Positions 43,790 to 54,269 of a stretch of 64,000 nucleotides of DNA are shown here, in pieces. A program made the translations under genes and the position numbers. The first letter of the stretch is position 1; each line of letters opens with the position of its first letter. The notes beneath the pieces are model-generated. The model was not told where the DNA came from. It was given only the letters and a program-made list of their open reading frames with translations, and did no database searches. The DNA comes from Amaricoccus macauensis (GTDB lineage: Bacteria; Pseudomonadota; Alphaproteobacteria; Rhodobacterales; Rhodobacteraceae), in NCBI RefSeq assembly GCF_014201905.1, contig NZ_JACHFM010000001.1:696994-760993 (forward strand). The letters are read 5' to 3'.

Positions 43790-45157
43790 CTATCGGTCGA
43801 TTGGGCCGAAGCACTTGTCCATGAAAGCATTAAGATCTGCAACCGGGTCGATGTCGATGCCCGGAGCCGTCGGCAAAGCGGTGCGCTCGGGCACCAGCGC
43901 CGAGGCGAATCCGAGCTTCGCCGCCTCGCGCAGCCGCGCTTCCGCCTGCGCCGCCGGCCGGAGCGCGCCCGAGAGGCTGACTTCGCCGAAGATGACCGCG
44001 TCGCGAGGCAGCGCGATGTCCTGCCGGGCCGAGACGAGGGCCGCGGCAACCGCGAGATCCGCCGCGGGCTCGGAGATGCGCAGACCGCCTGCGACGTTCA
44101 GGTAGACATCCGAGGGGCCGAAGCCGATGCCGCAGCGTGATTCGAGGACGGCGAGAACCATGGAGAGGCGGCCCGAATCCCACCCCACCACCGCACGACG
44201 GGCGGTTCCGAGGGGTGACGGGGCGACGAGCGCCTGAATCTCGACGAGAACCGGACGGGTCCCTTCGATCCCGGCGAAGACCGCCGACCCGGGCGCCGCC
44301 GCCTCGCGCTCCGACAGGAAGAGCGCGGACGGATTTGCGACCTCGGCGAGCCCGGCCCCGGTCATCTCGAAGACGCCGATCTCGTCCGCCGGCCCGAAGC
44401 GATTCTTCACCGCGCGGAGGATGCGGAAATGGTGCCCGCGCTCGCCCTCGAAGTAGAGCACGGTGTCGACCATGTGCTCGACGACGCGCGGGCCGGCGAT
44501 CTGGCCTTCCTTGGTGACGTGGCCGACGAGGACGACGGCGATGCCGCGGCGCTTGGCGAAGGTGACGAGCTCGTGAACGACGGCGCGCACCTGCGCCACG
44601 GAGCCAGGCGCGCTGTCCACATGATCGGACCACATCGTCTGGATCGAATCGATCACCGCGAGCCCCGGACGCTCGGCTTCGAGCGTCGTCAGGATGTCGC
44701 GAAGGTTGGTCTCGGCGGCGACCCTGACAGGCGCATCGGTGAGCCCGAGGCGCGCGGCGCGCATGCGGATCTGACCGGTCGCCTCCTCACCCGAGACGTA
44801 GATCGCCGGTGCGTCGCGGCCGAAGGCAGCCGCGGCCTGCAGGAGCAGGGTCGACTTGCCGATGCCCGGATCACCGCCGACGAGGGTGGCGGACGCGGGC
44901 ACCAGCCCACCGCCAAGCACCCGGTCGAGTTCACCGATCCCCGAGAACGCGCGCGGCAGCGGCGGCTCCGACGCCGCGAGGTCGCCGAGGGTGATGCGCC
45001 GGCCGCGCGCCGGCCCGAGCGACTTCGCGCCCGGCCCCTCGGCCAGCCCGGCTTCCTCGGAAATGGTATTCCACGCGCCGCAGGCATCGCAGCGGCCGGA
45101 CCACTTGGCGTGCGCCGCCCCGCAGGCGGCGCAGACGAAGGTGGGGCGTCGGCTCAT
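43790..45157 (-). CDS. radA: DNA repair protein RadA
   Basis: A 455-residue RecA-like branch-migration protein. The zinc finger CAACGAAHAKWSGRCDACG starts at residue 9, Walker A is GGDPGIGKSTLLL (about 94), KNRFGPADEIGVFEM carries the RadA-specific KNRFG motif, and the C-terminal third is the Lon-like domain (YLNVAGGLRISEPAADLAV, RDAVIFGEVSLSGALRP). Standard length. Confidence 0.96.
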   Translation of the reverse strand: MSRRPTFVCAACGAAHAKWSGRCDACGAWNTISEEAGLAEGPGAKSLGPARGRRITLGDLAASEPPLPRAFSGIGELDRVLGGGLVPASATLVGGDPGIGKSTLLLQAAAAFGRDAPAIYVSGEEATGQIRMRAARLGLTDAPVRVAAETNLRDILTTLEAERPGLAVIDSIQTMWSDHVDSAPGSVAQVRAVVHELVTFAKRRGIAVVLVGHVTKEGQIAGPRVVEHMVDTVLYFEGERGHHFRILRAVKNRFGPADEIGVFEMTGAGLAEVANPSALFLSEREAAAPGSAVFAGIEGTRPVLVEIQALVAPSPLGTARRAVVGWDSGRLSMVLAVLESRCGIGFGPSDVYLNVAGGLRISEPAADLAVAAALVSARQDIALPRDAVIFGEVSLSGALRPAAQAEARLREAAKLGFASALVPERTALPTAPGIDIDPVADLNAFMDKCFGPIDR

Positions 45158-45298
45158 CGGTCGGCTGGTCTCCGGGCTCGGCAGGGCGGCGGGATGATCA
45201 CCGCGAAGCGTCGCCGGTTCAAGCGCGGTCGCCGCGACGATTCGGGATGACGCTCCCGGCGGCGGGGCAGAATTGCGCCGCCACCGGGGATTGCTGCG

Positions 45299-46774
<1,476 letters not shown>

Positions 46775-47575
46775 TCAGCGAATTGCGGCGATCGGCCCGG
46801 TCGCCCGTCCGTGGATGAACTGGTCGAGGTAGGGGTCTGTGGCGCTGTCCATATCCTCGATCCGACCGAACCATTGCACCTTGCCGTCATGGAGCATGGC
46901 CACGTGATCGGCGACGGTGCGCACCGTCGTCATGTCGTGGGTGATCGTCACCGCGGTGGCGCCCATTTCGGTCACGAGCTCACGGATCAGATCGTTGATA
47001 ACGCCTGCCATGATTGGGTCGAGGCCCGCTGTCGGCTCGTCGAAGAAGATGATCCGCGGGTCGGTGGCGATGGCACGGGCGAGGCCCACGCGCTTCTGCA
47101 TGCCGCCCGAGAGCTCCGCCGGGTAGAGGTCCGCCGTCTCCGGCCCGAGGCCGACACGGCGGAGCTTTTCGATCGCGCGCTCGCGTGCCTCCTTGCGCGG
47201 CATCGGCCGGCGGGCATGGCGCAGGCGAAAAGCGACATTTTGCCACACCGAGAGACTGTCGAAGAGCGCACCACCCTGGAACAGCATTCCGAACTGCTTG
47301 AGGAACGTCCGCCGGTCGCTTGAGTCGTCCGGCTGGCCGTCGAGCAGGATCTGGCCCGAATCACACCGGATGATGCCGAGGATGCACTTCAGCGTCACAG
47401 ACTTGCCGGTGCCCGAGCCACCGATGATGACGAGGCTCTCACCCGGCATCACCTTGAAGCTGACGCCATTCAGCACGCGCTTGTGGCCGAAGCGCTTCTT
47501 CACGTCGCGCAGCTCGATCCTCGGCACCCCGGGCGTGGAGGTGTCCGGGAGGGCGATGTCTCCGGAATCCGCCAT
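46775..47575 (-). CDS. mlaF: Mla phospholipid ABC transporter ATPase
   Basis: A 266-residue ATPase for retrograde or anterograde phospholipid transport between membranes. GGSGTGKSVTLKCILG (Walker A), ELSGGMQKRVGLARAI (signature with the Mla-type SGGM) and IIFFDEPTAGLDP (Walker B) are clear. It overlaps mlaE by one base (TGATG). No mlaD or mlaC is adjacent, so the substrate-handling subunits are encoded elsewhere. Confidence 0.92.
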   Translation of the reverse strand: MADSGDIALPDTSTPGVPRIELRDVKKRFGHKRVLNGVSFKVMPGESLVIIGGSGTGKSVTLKCILGIIRCDSGQILLDGQPDDSSDRRTFLKQFGMLFQGGALFDSLSVWQNVAFRLRHARRPMPRKEARERAIEKLRRVGLGPETADLYPAELSGGMQKRVGLARAIATDPRIIFFDEPTAGLDPIMAGVINDLIRELVTEMGATAVTITHDMTTVRTVADHVAMLHDGKVQWFGRIEDMDSATDPYLDQFIHGRATGPIAAIR

Positions 47576-48363
47576 CAGAAGAATGCCTCGGTCAGGACGT
47601 AGTTCGCCGCGAGGATCAGGATCGACGCGGAAACGACGGCATTGGTGGTCGCGGCACCCACGCCCTGCGCACCGCGGCCAGAGTGATACCCGTGATAGCA
47701 GCCCATCAGCGTCAGGATGAAGCCGAAGGCGCAGGCCTTCACGAGGCTCGACGCGATGTCGGTGGCGGTCAGGAAATCGAGGGTGTTCTTGATGTAGGCG
47801 CCCGAATTGAACCCGAGCCGGGTGGTGCCGATGAGATAGCCGCCGAAGATCCCGATCACGTCGCCGATCGCGACGAGCACCGGCACCGCGAGAATGCCGG
47901 CGAGAACCCGGGGCAGCACCAGATACTTCATCGGATCGGTCGAGAGCGTGGTCAGCGCGTCGATCTGCTCCGTCACCCGCATGGTGCCGATCTCGGCGGC
48001 GATCGACGACGAGACCCGTCCCGCCACCATGAGCCCGCCCAGCACCGGGCCGAGTTCACGGACGATGCCGATGGCAACGATCGAGGGCACCACGGTGCCG
48101 GCATTGAACCGGGCGCCGCCTGCCCAGATCTGCAGCGCGAGCGCGGCACCGGTGAAGAGCGCCGTCATGCCGACGACCGGCAGCGAGAAATATCCGACCG
48201 ACAGCAGTTGCCGGCCGAGCTCAACGGGGTAGTACGGTGGGCGCGCGATCTGGGAGAGCGCGTTCCCGGCGAAGATGGCGAGGCGCCCCGTCGCCATCAG
48301 AAGCCCCAGCGTCGAGCGTCCGATCGAGGCGAGGAAGGCCACAACGAGCCTGAGAAGGATCAT
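47575..48363 (-). CDS. mlaE: Mla phospholipid ABC transporter permease
   Basis: A 262-residue MlaE permease. VGYFSLPVVGMTALFTGAAL, IVRELGPVLGGLMVAGRVSSSIAAEIGTM (central GxE region) and the terminal TNAVVSASILILAANYVLTE are family signatures. It lies 14 bases after alr on the same strand. Confidence 0.93.
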   Translation of the reverse strand: MILLRLVVAFLASIGRSTLGLLMATGRLAIFAGNALSQIARPPYYPVELGRQLLSVGYFSLPVVGMTALFTGAALALQIWAGGARFNAGTVVPSIVAIGIVRELGPVLGGLMVAGRVSSSIAAEIGTMRVTEQIDALTTLSTDPMKYLVLPRVLAGILAVPVLVAIGDVIGIFGGYLIGTTRLGFNSGAYIKNTLDFLTATDIASSLVKACAFGFILTLMGCYHGYHSGRGAQGVGAATTNAVVSASILILAANYVLTEAFF

Positions 48364-48377
48364 GCGGAATCCGGTTG

Positions 48378-49430
48378 TTACGAGCCGCCCTTGTAGACTC
48401 GTTCGTACCGGGGGCCAAGACTGGTCAGGATCTCATAGCCGATGGTACCAGCCGAGCGGGCCAGATCGTCGACACCCTGCTGCGGACCGAGCAGGTCGAG
48501 CATCGCCGGGACCGACCCGAGGCCCGTCACGTCCACGGTGATGAGATCCATCGACACCCGCCCGATCACCGGGCAGCGCACGTCGCCGGCAAGGAGGTCG
48601 AAACCGCCGTTGCCAAGGGCACGAAGCAGACCGTCGGCGTAGCCGGCGGAGACCGTGGCGATGCGCGCGGGCCCCGCGGCAGTCCAGGTGGCGCTGTAGC
48701 CGACAGCCTCGCCGGGCGCCACGTCGCGCACCTGCACGACCGGCAGGGACAGGCTGACGACCGGCGAGGCGGCCGCGAACGGCATTCCGCCGTAGAGCCC
48801 GACGCCCGGACGCACCAGCCCGAAGTGGAAGGGCGCGCCGAGCAGGGTCCCGCCGGTGGCCGCGAGACTGAGGCGCACACCGGGCAGCCGGGCGGCGAAG
48901 TCGGTCATCGCCGCCGCCTGACTGGCGTTCATCGGGTGGTCCGGCTCGTCGGAGCAGGCAAGGTGGCTGATGGCGAGAACCGGCGCGAGACGGGCGAGAT
49001 CACCGGCGATGGCGTCGAACTCGGCCGGCTCGAGACCGAGGCGGTTCATACCGGTATCGACCTGCAACGCGCAGGGGCGGCCCGGCAACTCGCGCAGGAA
49101 ATCCGCCGCCTGTCCGGGGCTGTTGAGGCAGGGAATGAGATCGGCCGCCTCGAAGAGTGGCGCGTCGCCCGGCATGAGGCCGGCGAAGACGTAGATCGCG
49201 GGAACGGGGCCGACCGCCTCGCGGAGCGCCACTCCCTCCTCGGCGAGCGCAACGAAGAAGCTGCGCACCCCGGCCGCGGCAAGCGCGGGACCGACCGCGC
49301 CAGCGCCGAGCCCATAGGCATCGGCTTTCAGGACCGCGGCGGTCTCCACCTCCGGCGCCGAGAGCGCGTCGAGGGCGCGCCAGTTGCGGGTGATGGCATC
49401 AAGATCGATGGTCAGACGGGCGCGGGCGAT
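48378..49430 (-). CDS. alr: alanine racemase with a non-canonical (ATC) start
   Basis: A PLP enzyme interconverting L- and D-alanine for peptidoglycan. AAVLKADAYGLG carries the PLP lysine (Lys35 in this numbering) and GYSATWTAAGPARIA the catalytic tyrosine. Family homology begins at ARARLTIDLDAITRNWRALD, but the codon in front is ATC at 49430-49428, seven bases after a good GGGGAG site, where ATG is expected. No ATG, GTG or TTG exists in frame between the upstream TGA and GTG 49349, which would remove 27 residues including the first barrel strand. I give the full 350-residue form. Either a rare start codon or a base change. Confidence 0.85.
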   Translation of the reverse strand: MARARLTIDLDAITRNWRALDALSAPEVETAAVLKADAYGLGAGAVGPALAAAGVRSFFVALAEEGVALREAVGPVPAIYVFAGLMPGDAPLFEAADLIPCLNSPGQAADFLRELPGRPCALQVDTGMNRLGLEPAEFDAIAGDLARLAPVLAISHLACSDEPDHPMNASQAAAMTDFAARLPGVRLSLAATGGTLLGAPFHFGLVRPGVGLYGGMPFAAASPVVSLSLPVVQVRDVAPGEAVGYSATWTAAGPARIATVSAGYADGLLRALGNGGFDLLAGDVRCPVIGRVSMDLITVDVTGLGSVPAMLDLLGPQQGVDDLARSAGTIGYEILTSLGPRYERVYKGGS

Positions 49431-49561
49431 GGCGAGACTCCCCGGACAGAAAGAACTCCACGGGGCCGCATCACGGGCGCGCGGTCAAGCCCCCTCCGCG
49501 GGTTTCCACCACAGGCTCCGCGGCATATGGTGCAGCGCAATCAAACGCCCGGGGGGCAGCC

Positions 49562-50962
49562 ATGAGCGAGACAGTCGAAGAGACCGCCGGCGCCACGGTC
49601 GCCCGTGACGCAGGCAGCCACGACGATGGTCTCAATCGCGAGACCGTGGAGCGCGTGCTGGCCGCGGTGGAGGCCGACGACCACGACGCGCTGGTCGAAA
49701 TCCTCGACGAGCTGCACCCGGCCGACATCGCCGACCTGCTGGAGCAGGTGAGCCGCTCCGAGCGGAAGGCGCTCATCACCCTCTGGGGCGTGCAACTCGA
49801 CGGCGCGGTGCTCTCCGAGCTGGAAGAGAGGGTCCGCGACGAGATCGTCGCCGAACTCCCCGACCACGTGCTCATCCAGGCCTTGCAGGAACTCGAGACC
49901 GACGACGTCGTCTATCTCGCCGAAGACATGGACGAGCCGCAGCAGGAACGCATCCTGCGCGCCCTCGACGACGTGGACCGGGCGGCGGTCGAGCGGTCGC
50001 TCAAATACGAGGACTACTCCGCCGGCCGGCTCATGCAGACCGAGGTGGTGGTGGCGCCGGAACACTGGACCGTCGGCAACGCGATCGACTTTCTCCGCAA
50101 CGAGGAGTGGCTGCCGGAAAGCTTCTACGACCTCATCATCGTGTCACCGCAGATGCATCCGATCGGCACCGTGTCGCTCGGGCGGCTCATGGGCTCGGCC
50201 CGCAAGACCCGGCTTCGCGAGCTGATGAACGAGGACTTCCGCACCTTCCGGGTCGACCAGAGCCAGGAGGACGTGGCCTACGCCTTCAACAAGTACCACC
50301 TGATCTCCGCGCCGGTGGTGGATGCCGACGGCCGGCTCGCCGGGGTCATCACCATCGACGATGCCATGGAGGCGCTGGAGGAGGAGACCGAGGAGGATCT
50401 GCGGCTTCTCGCGGGCGTCGGCGACGAGGAACTCTCGGACGGCGTCTTCACCATCGCGCGCGCCCGCTTTGTCTGGCTCGTCGTCAACCTGATGACGGCG
50501 ATCGTCGCGGCCTCGGTGATCGGCTTCTTCAGCGAGACGATCCAGATGCATGTGGCCCTCGCCTCGCTGATGCCGATCGTCGCATCCATGGGCGGCAACG
50601 CCGGGACACAGACGCTGACGGTCGCGGCGCGCGCCCTCGCGACGCGCAAGCTCACCGCCTCCAACATGACGCGCGTCATCGGCCGCGAGGGAATTGTCGG
50701 GCTCCTGAACGGTATTGGCTTCGCGGTGGTAATGGGGACGCTCAGCGCGCTCTATTTCTCCGACCACGTGATCGGCCTCGTGATCGGCCTCGCGATCATC
50801 GGCAACATGGTGGTGGCGGGCTTCGCCGGGGTGCTGGTGCCGATCGGCCTCGAAAAGCTCGGCGTCGATCCGGCGCTGGCCTCCGGCACCTTCGTCACGA
50901 CAATGACCGACGTCTTCGGCTTCTTCGCGTTCCTCGGCCTCGCCACGCTCGTCCTCATGTGA
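49562..50962 (+). CDS. mgtE: MgtE family magnesium transporter
   Basis: A 466-residue Mg2+ channel. Residues about 25-140 form the helical N domain (LHPADIADLLEQ, LPDHVLIQALQELETDD), about 145-275 two CBS domains (YSAGRLMQTEVV, ISAPVVDADGRLAGVITIDD), and the rest five helices with the pore motifs PIVASMGGNAGTQTLTV and FVTTMTDVFGFFAFLGLA. Cytosolic Mg2+ closes the channel through the N and CBS domains. It is divergent from alr. Confidence 0.95.
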   Translation: MSETVEETAGATVARDAGSHDDGLNRETVERVLAAVEADDHDALVEILDELHPADIADLLEQVSRSERKALITLWGVQLDGAVLSELEERVRDEIVAELPDHVLIQALQELETDDVVYLAEDMDEPQQERILRALDDVDRAAVERSLKYEDYSAGRLMQTEVVVAPEHWTVGNAIDFLRNEEWLPESFYDLIIVSPQMHPIGTVSLGRLMGSARKTRLRELMNEDFRTFRVDQSQEDVAYAFNKYHLISAPVVDADGRLAGVITIDDAMEALEEETEEDLRLLAGVGDEELSDGVFTIARARFVWLVVNLMTAIVAASVIGFFSETIQMHVALASLMPIVASMGGNAGTQTLTVAARALATRKLTASNMTRVIGREGIVGLLNGIGFAVVMGTLSALYFSDHVIGLVIGLAIIGNMVVAGFAGVLVPIGLEKLGVDPALASGTFVTTMTDVFGFFAFLGLATLVLM

Positions 50963-50990
50963 GGGCGCGGCCCGGCCGGGACGGCACCGC

Positions 50991-52025
50991 TCACCCGGTG
51001 CGGAAGTGCTTCGAGAGCTTCAGGCCCTGGCCCTGATAGTTCGAGCCGAGCGCGCCGCCGTAGAGGATTTCCGGCCGCTCGGCCATGCGCTCGTAGACGA
51101 GGCGTCCGACCACCTGACCGTGGTCGAGGGCGAAGGGTGCCTCGTGGCAGCGGACTTCCAGCACGCCGCGCGAACCCGCGCCCCCTGCCCCGGCATGGCC
51201 GAAGCCCGGATCGAAGAACCCGGCGTAGTGGACGCGGAACTCGCCCACCATCGCCACATAGGGTGCCATCTCGGCGGCATAGTCGGGCGGGACGTGGACC
51301 GCCTCGCGGCTGACGAGGATGTAGAACGCACCCGGGTCGAGGATGATCCGGCGATCGGTGGTGATGACCGGCTCCCAGAAATCCGCGGCCGCATAGTGAT
51401 TGATGCGGTCGAGGTCGATCAGCCCGGTGTGGGGTTTCGCCCGCCAGCCGACCCGGCCGTCCGGCAGGTCGAGATCCACCGAGAACGCGAGGCCGTCGGA
51501 GATATGCGCCTCGCCCCCCACCAGCCGCTCGCGGGCGTGCAGCGCGCGCAGCGCCGTGTCATCGAGCGCTGCCACTCCCCGCCGGAAGCGGATCTGGTTG
51601 AGCCGCATGCCCGGACGGACCAGCACCGAGAACGAGCGGGGCGAAATCTCGGCATAGAGCGGCCCGGCGTAGCCCTGTGCGACCCGGTCGAACTCGGCCG
51701 CCCGGTCGGTGATCAGCCGGGTGAAAAGATCGAGCCGTCCGGTCGAGCTCTTGGCGTTGGCGACGGCCGAGACGTCGTCGGCGAGCGCCAGCGCCTCCAT
51801 GAGCGGCACGAGATAGACGCAGCCCTTCTCCAGCACCGCGCCGTCGCCAAGATCGAAGCTGTGCATCTCGAAGTCGGCAAGCCGCTCGGCGACCGTGGCC
51901 GGGCCCGGCAGGAACGAGGCGCGGACGCGATAGGCACGGCGACCAAGGCGGAGATCGAGGCTTGCGGGCTGGACCTGGCCGGCGACCGGCGGCGCTGCGC
52001 ACGCGATTTCGCCGGCGTCCAGCAT
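50991..52025 (-). CDS. dcd: 2'-deoxycytidine 5'-triphosphate deaminase, alpha-type two-domain form
   Basis: A roughly 345-355 residue protein with two dUTPase-like halves: QPASLDLRLGRRAYRVRASF and SSTGRLDLFTRLITDRA in the first, YILVSREAVHVPPDYAAEM and a C-terminal LVYERMAERPEILYG in the second. It deaminates dCTP to dUTP for dTMP synthesis. Conserved sequence extends about ten residues before ATG 52025 (GVVPAQGIQ), but the only canonical in-frame start there is GTG 52115, inside tRNA-Pro. An ATG at 52075 would fit if one G were added to the run at 52068-52072. I give the safe ATG; the true N-terminus is unresolved. Confidence 0.82.
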   Translation of the reverse strand: MLDAGEIACAAPPVAGQVQPASLDLRLGRRAYRVRASFLPGPATVAERLADFEMHSFDLGDGAVLEKGCVYLVPLMEALALADDVSAVANAKSSTGRLDLFTRLITDRAAEFDRVAQGYAGPLYAEISPRSFSVLVRPGMRLNQIRFRRGVAALDDTALRALHARERLVGGEAHISDGLAFSVDLDLPDGRVGWRAKPHTGLIDLDRINHYAAADFWEPVITTDRRIILDPGAFYILVSREAVHVPPDYAAEMAPYVAMVGEFRVHYAGFFDPGFGHAGAGGAGSRGVLEVRCHEAPFALDHGQVVGRLVYERMAERPEILYGGALGSNYQGQGLKLSKHFRTG

Positions 52026-52057
52026 CCGCTGGATGCCCTGCGCCGGAACGACTCCAA

Positions 52058-52072
52058 CCCCCGAGACGGGGG
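52058..52072 (-). terminator. short hairpin just downstream of tRNA-Pro
   Basis: On the minus strand CCCCCG-TCT-CGGGGG forms a perfect 6-bp stem, 15 bases after the tRNA 3' end, followed by TTGG rather than a T-tract. It may partly end the tRNA transcript. It also covers the codons where translation of the deaminase should begin, so it could influence that gene. Confidence 0.35.
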
Positions 52073-52087
52073 CATGCTGGGGGATAG

Positions 52088-52164
52088 TGGTCGGGCTAGC
52101 GAGATTCGAACTCACGACCTTTCGACCCCCAGTCGAACGCGCTACCAGACTGCGCTATAGCCCG
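52088..52164 (-). tRNA. tRNA-Pro (anticodon GGG), CCA encoded
   Basis: A 77-base cloverleaf on the minus strand: acceptor CGGGCTA pairs with TAGCCCG, D-arm GCGCAGTCTGGTAGCGC, anticodon stem TTCGA/TCGAA with loop CTGGGGG (anticodon GGG at positions 34-36), T-loop TTCGAAT, discriminator A and genomic CCA (52090-52088). It reads CCC and CCU proline codons. A promoter-like element ends eight bases upstream. Confidence 0.95.
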
Positions 52165-52172
52165 ACGGCGCC

Positions 52173-52201
52173 CCTTTAGCTGCGGCCGAACGCGAGGGCA
52201 A
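52173..52201 (-). promoter_or_regulatory. candidate promoter for tRNA-Pro
   Basis: TTGCCC (52201-52196) and TAAAGG (52178-52173) on the minus strand are 17 bases apart. The -10 ends eight bases before the tRNA 5' end, so transcription would begin at or next to the mature tRNA. The -10 match is modest. Confidence 0.4.
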
Positions 52202-52236
52202 GCGGAAAGCTGTGCGCCTCACCGGCCGTCGCGGTG

Positions 52237-52872
52237 TTACCGGCCGGTCTCGGTCATCACCGCCCGAAGGGCTTCAAGCCGGCCGATCAATTCGCGCAGC
52301 GCCGTCCTGTCGTCGGCCGGGCTCGCAGCACCCGCGTCGGAAGGCGCCGCAGCGTCCTGCGCGGGGAAGAGGTCGGCCTGTGGTTTCGCCCCCGGTTTCG
52401 CGGCCGGGACAGTATCGACGACGCCAGAGTCGCGAAGCGGCTCCCCTGCCCTGGCCGTCGACGCCTCGTGCCCGGCTTCGGAGGGCGAGCCACCCCGAAC
52501 GCCGGTTTCGAACTCTTCCACCTCGAACTCCTCCACCTCGGCGACCACGTGCCTCTCTACAGGCCTATCGGCGCGGACGGGCGCGACATCCTCGATGTCG
52601 CCGACCGTTCCGAGACCGATCACATGGCGGACGCCGCGCTCGCGCAGGATCTTCTGCACGCCCTTGATCGTCATGCCGTCGTCGTAGAGCAGGCCACGGA
52701 TGCCGCGCAACAGCCGCACGTCTTCCGGGCGGTAATAGCGACGGCCGCCGCCGCGCTTCACCGGCTTCACCTGAGCAAAACGGGTTTCCCAGAACCGCAG
52801 GACGTGCGGGGGCACGTCGAGAGTCTCGGCGACCTCGCTGATGGTGCGGAAAGCTTCCGGCGACTTGAGCAT
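52237..52872 (-). CDS. MerR family transcriptional regulator
   Basis: A 211-residue protein. The N-terminal winged helix-turn-helix is [23 protein letters not shown] followed by [20 protein letters not shown] (residues about 9-60). After about residue 95 it continues into a Glu/Ala/Pro-rich tail with no metal- or drug-binding motif, ending in a short helix ([15 protein letters not shown]). This form, next to ihfA, is conserved in alphaproteobacteria and its target is unknown. It lies 21 bases after ihfA. Confidence 0.9.
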   Translation of the reverse strand: MLKSPEAFRTISEVAETLDVPPHVLRFWETRFAQVKPVKRGGGRRYYRPEDVRLLRGIRGLLYDDGMTIKGVQKILRERGVRHVIGLGTVGDIEDVAPVRADRPVERHVVAEVEEFEVEEFETGVRGGSPSEAGHEASTARAGEPLRDSGVVDTVPAAKPGAKPQADLFPAQDAAAPSDAGAASPADDRTALRELIGRLEALRAVMTETGR

Positions 52873-52893
52873 GTGCGGCGGCGTCTCCCGGGG

Positions 52894-53196
52894 CTAGTGC
52901 TTGTTCCCCATATCGACCCGCTCCTTCATGATGTGGGACGGCCGAAATGTCAGCACCCGACGTGGCTCGATCGGCACTTCCTCGCCGGTCTTGGGATTCC
53001 GGCCGACGCGCGCGGACTTCGAACGCACGCTGAATGTGCCGAACGAGGATATCTTTACCATCTCGCCGCGGGCGAGGGCGTCAGACATCTGGTTCAGAAC
53101 CATCTCGACGAGTTCAGCGGACTCGTTCCGAGACAGACCGACGGCGCGGAACACCGCCTCACTCAACTCCATCCGCGTCAGAGTCTTCTCGCTCAT
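52894..53196 (-). CDS. ihfA: integration host factor alpha subunit
   Basis: A 100-residue HU/IHF-family DNA-bending protein. [41 protein letters not shown] and [21 protein letters not shown] match IHF alpha; the Pro in [10 protein letters not shown] is the one that intercalates into DNA. It dimerises with IhfB. GGAGGGGG precedes the ATG. Confidence 0.95.
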   Translation of the reverse strand: MSEKTLTRMELSEAVFRAVGLSRNESAELVEMVLNQMSDALARGEMVKISSFGTFSVRSKSARVGRNPKTGEEVPIEPRRVLTFRPSHIMKERVDMGNKH

Positions 53197-53226
53197 TCGC
53201 CCCCTCCAGATGTCGCGATTTCCGCA

Positions 53227-53256
53227 ACCCTAGGGTTTATTTGGCAACGGAGTCAA
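53227..53256 (-). promoter_or_regulatory. candidate promoter for ihfA-merR
   Basis: TTGACT (53256-53251) is a strong -35 on the minus strand; a weak -10, TAGGGT (53232-53227), lies 18 bases downstream in a locally AT-richer stretch. It sits 30 bases before ihfA in the gap after fabH. Confidence 0.35.
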
Positions 53257-53291
53257 TGTGAACGGGCAGAGAGGAGGTATGGTGGATCCAC

Positions 53292-54269
53292 TTACCAGCG
53301 GACAACCGCGGCACCCCACGAAAGGCCACCCCCGATCGCTTCCATCAGCAGCACGTCGCCGGGCAGGATCCGGCCCGCGGCGTGAGCCACGGAAAGCGCG
53401 AGCGGAATCGAGGCCGCCGACGTGTTGCCATGATCCCGGACGGTCACCACCACGCGGTCGAGCGGCACGCCGAGCTTGTTCGCGGTCATCGTCATGATCC
53501 GCAGGTTCGCCTGATGCGGCACCAGCCAGTTCACGTCAGTCTTGGACAGGCCGGCGGCGGCGAGGGCGGCGGAGCCGGTCTCGGCCAGCTTGACGACGGC
53601 GTGCTTGAAGATTTCCTGTCCCGCCATGCGGACCACACCGGCGCTCCCGGTGGTCGATGGCCCGCCATCGACATAGAGCAGTTCGTTGTAGCGGCCGTCC
53701 GAATGCAGGTCAGTGGCGAGGATTCCGCGGTCCTCGGGACCGCCGGTGCCTTCCGCCGCCTCAAGGATCAGCGCGCCCGCGCCGTCGCCGAAGAGCACGC
53801 AGGTCGAGCGGTCGGTGAAGTCGAGGATGCGCGAGAAGGTCTCGGCGCCGATCACCATCACCCGCCGGGCGGAGCCGGCAAGGATCAGGGCGTTTGCCTG
53901 CGCCAGCGCGAAGACGAAGCCGGCGCAGACGGCCTGAATGTCGAAGGCGAAGCCGCCCCGCATGCCGATCGACGCCTGTACCCTGGCGGCGGTCGCCGGG
54001 AAGGTCTGGTCCGGCGTGGCAGTGGCAACGATGAGCGCATCGAGATCGGCGCCGGTCAGGCCCGCATCGGCGAGTGCCACGCGGGCGGCCGCGGTTGCGA
54101 GATCCGAGGTCGCCTCGCCCTCGGCGGCGAAATGGCGGCGCTCGATGCCGGTTCTGGTGCGGATCCACTCGTCCGTGGTGTCGAGCGTCGCGGCGAACTC
54201 CTCGTTCTCGACAACGCGGGCTGGCAGGTAGTGGCCGCACCCGACGGGCACGGCACGGACGAGAGTCAT
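53292..54269 (-). CDS. fabH: 3-oxoacyl-[acyl-carrier-protein] synthase III
   Basis: A 325-residue initiating condensing enzyme of fatty acid synthesis (acetyl-CoA plus malonyl-ACP). The triad is visible: Cys in DIQAVCAGFVFAL (about residue 114), His in WLVPHQANLRI and Asn in DHGNTSAASIPLAL. The start overlaps the plsX stop by four bases (ATGA). Confidence 0.96.
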   Translation of the reverse strand: MTLVRAVPVGCGHYLPARVVENEEFAATLDTTDEWIRTRTGIERRHFAAEGEATSDLATAAARVALADAGLTGADLDALIVATATPDQTFPATAARVQASIGMRGGFAFDIQAVCAGFVFALAQANALILAGSARRVMVIGAETFSRILDFTDRSTCVLFGDGAGALILEAAEGTGGPEDRGILATDLHSDGRYNELLYVDGGPSTTGSAGVVRMAGQEIFKHAVVKLAETGSAALAAAGLSKTDVNWLVPHQANLRIMTMTANKLGVPLDRVVVTVRDHGNTSAASIPLALSVAHAAGRILPGDVLLMEAIGGGLSWGAAVVRW

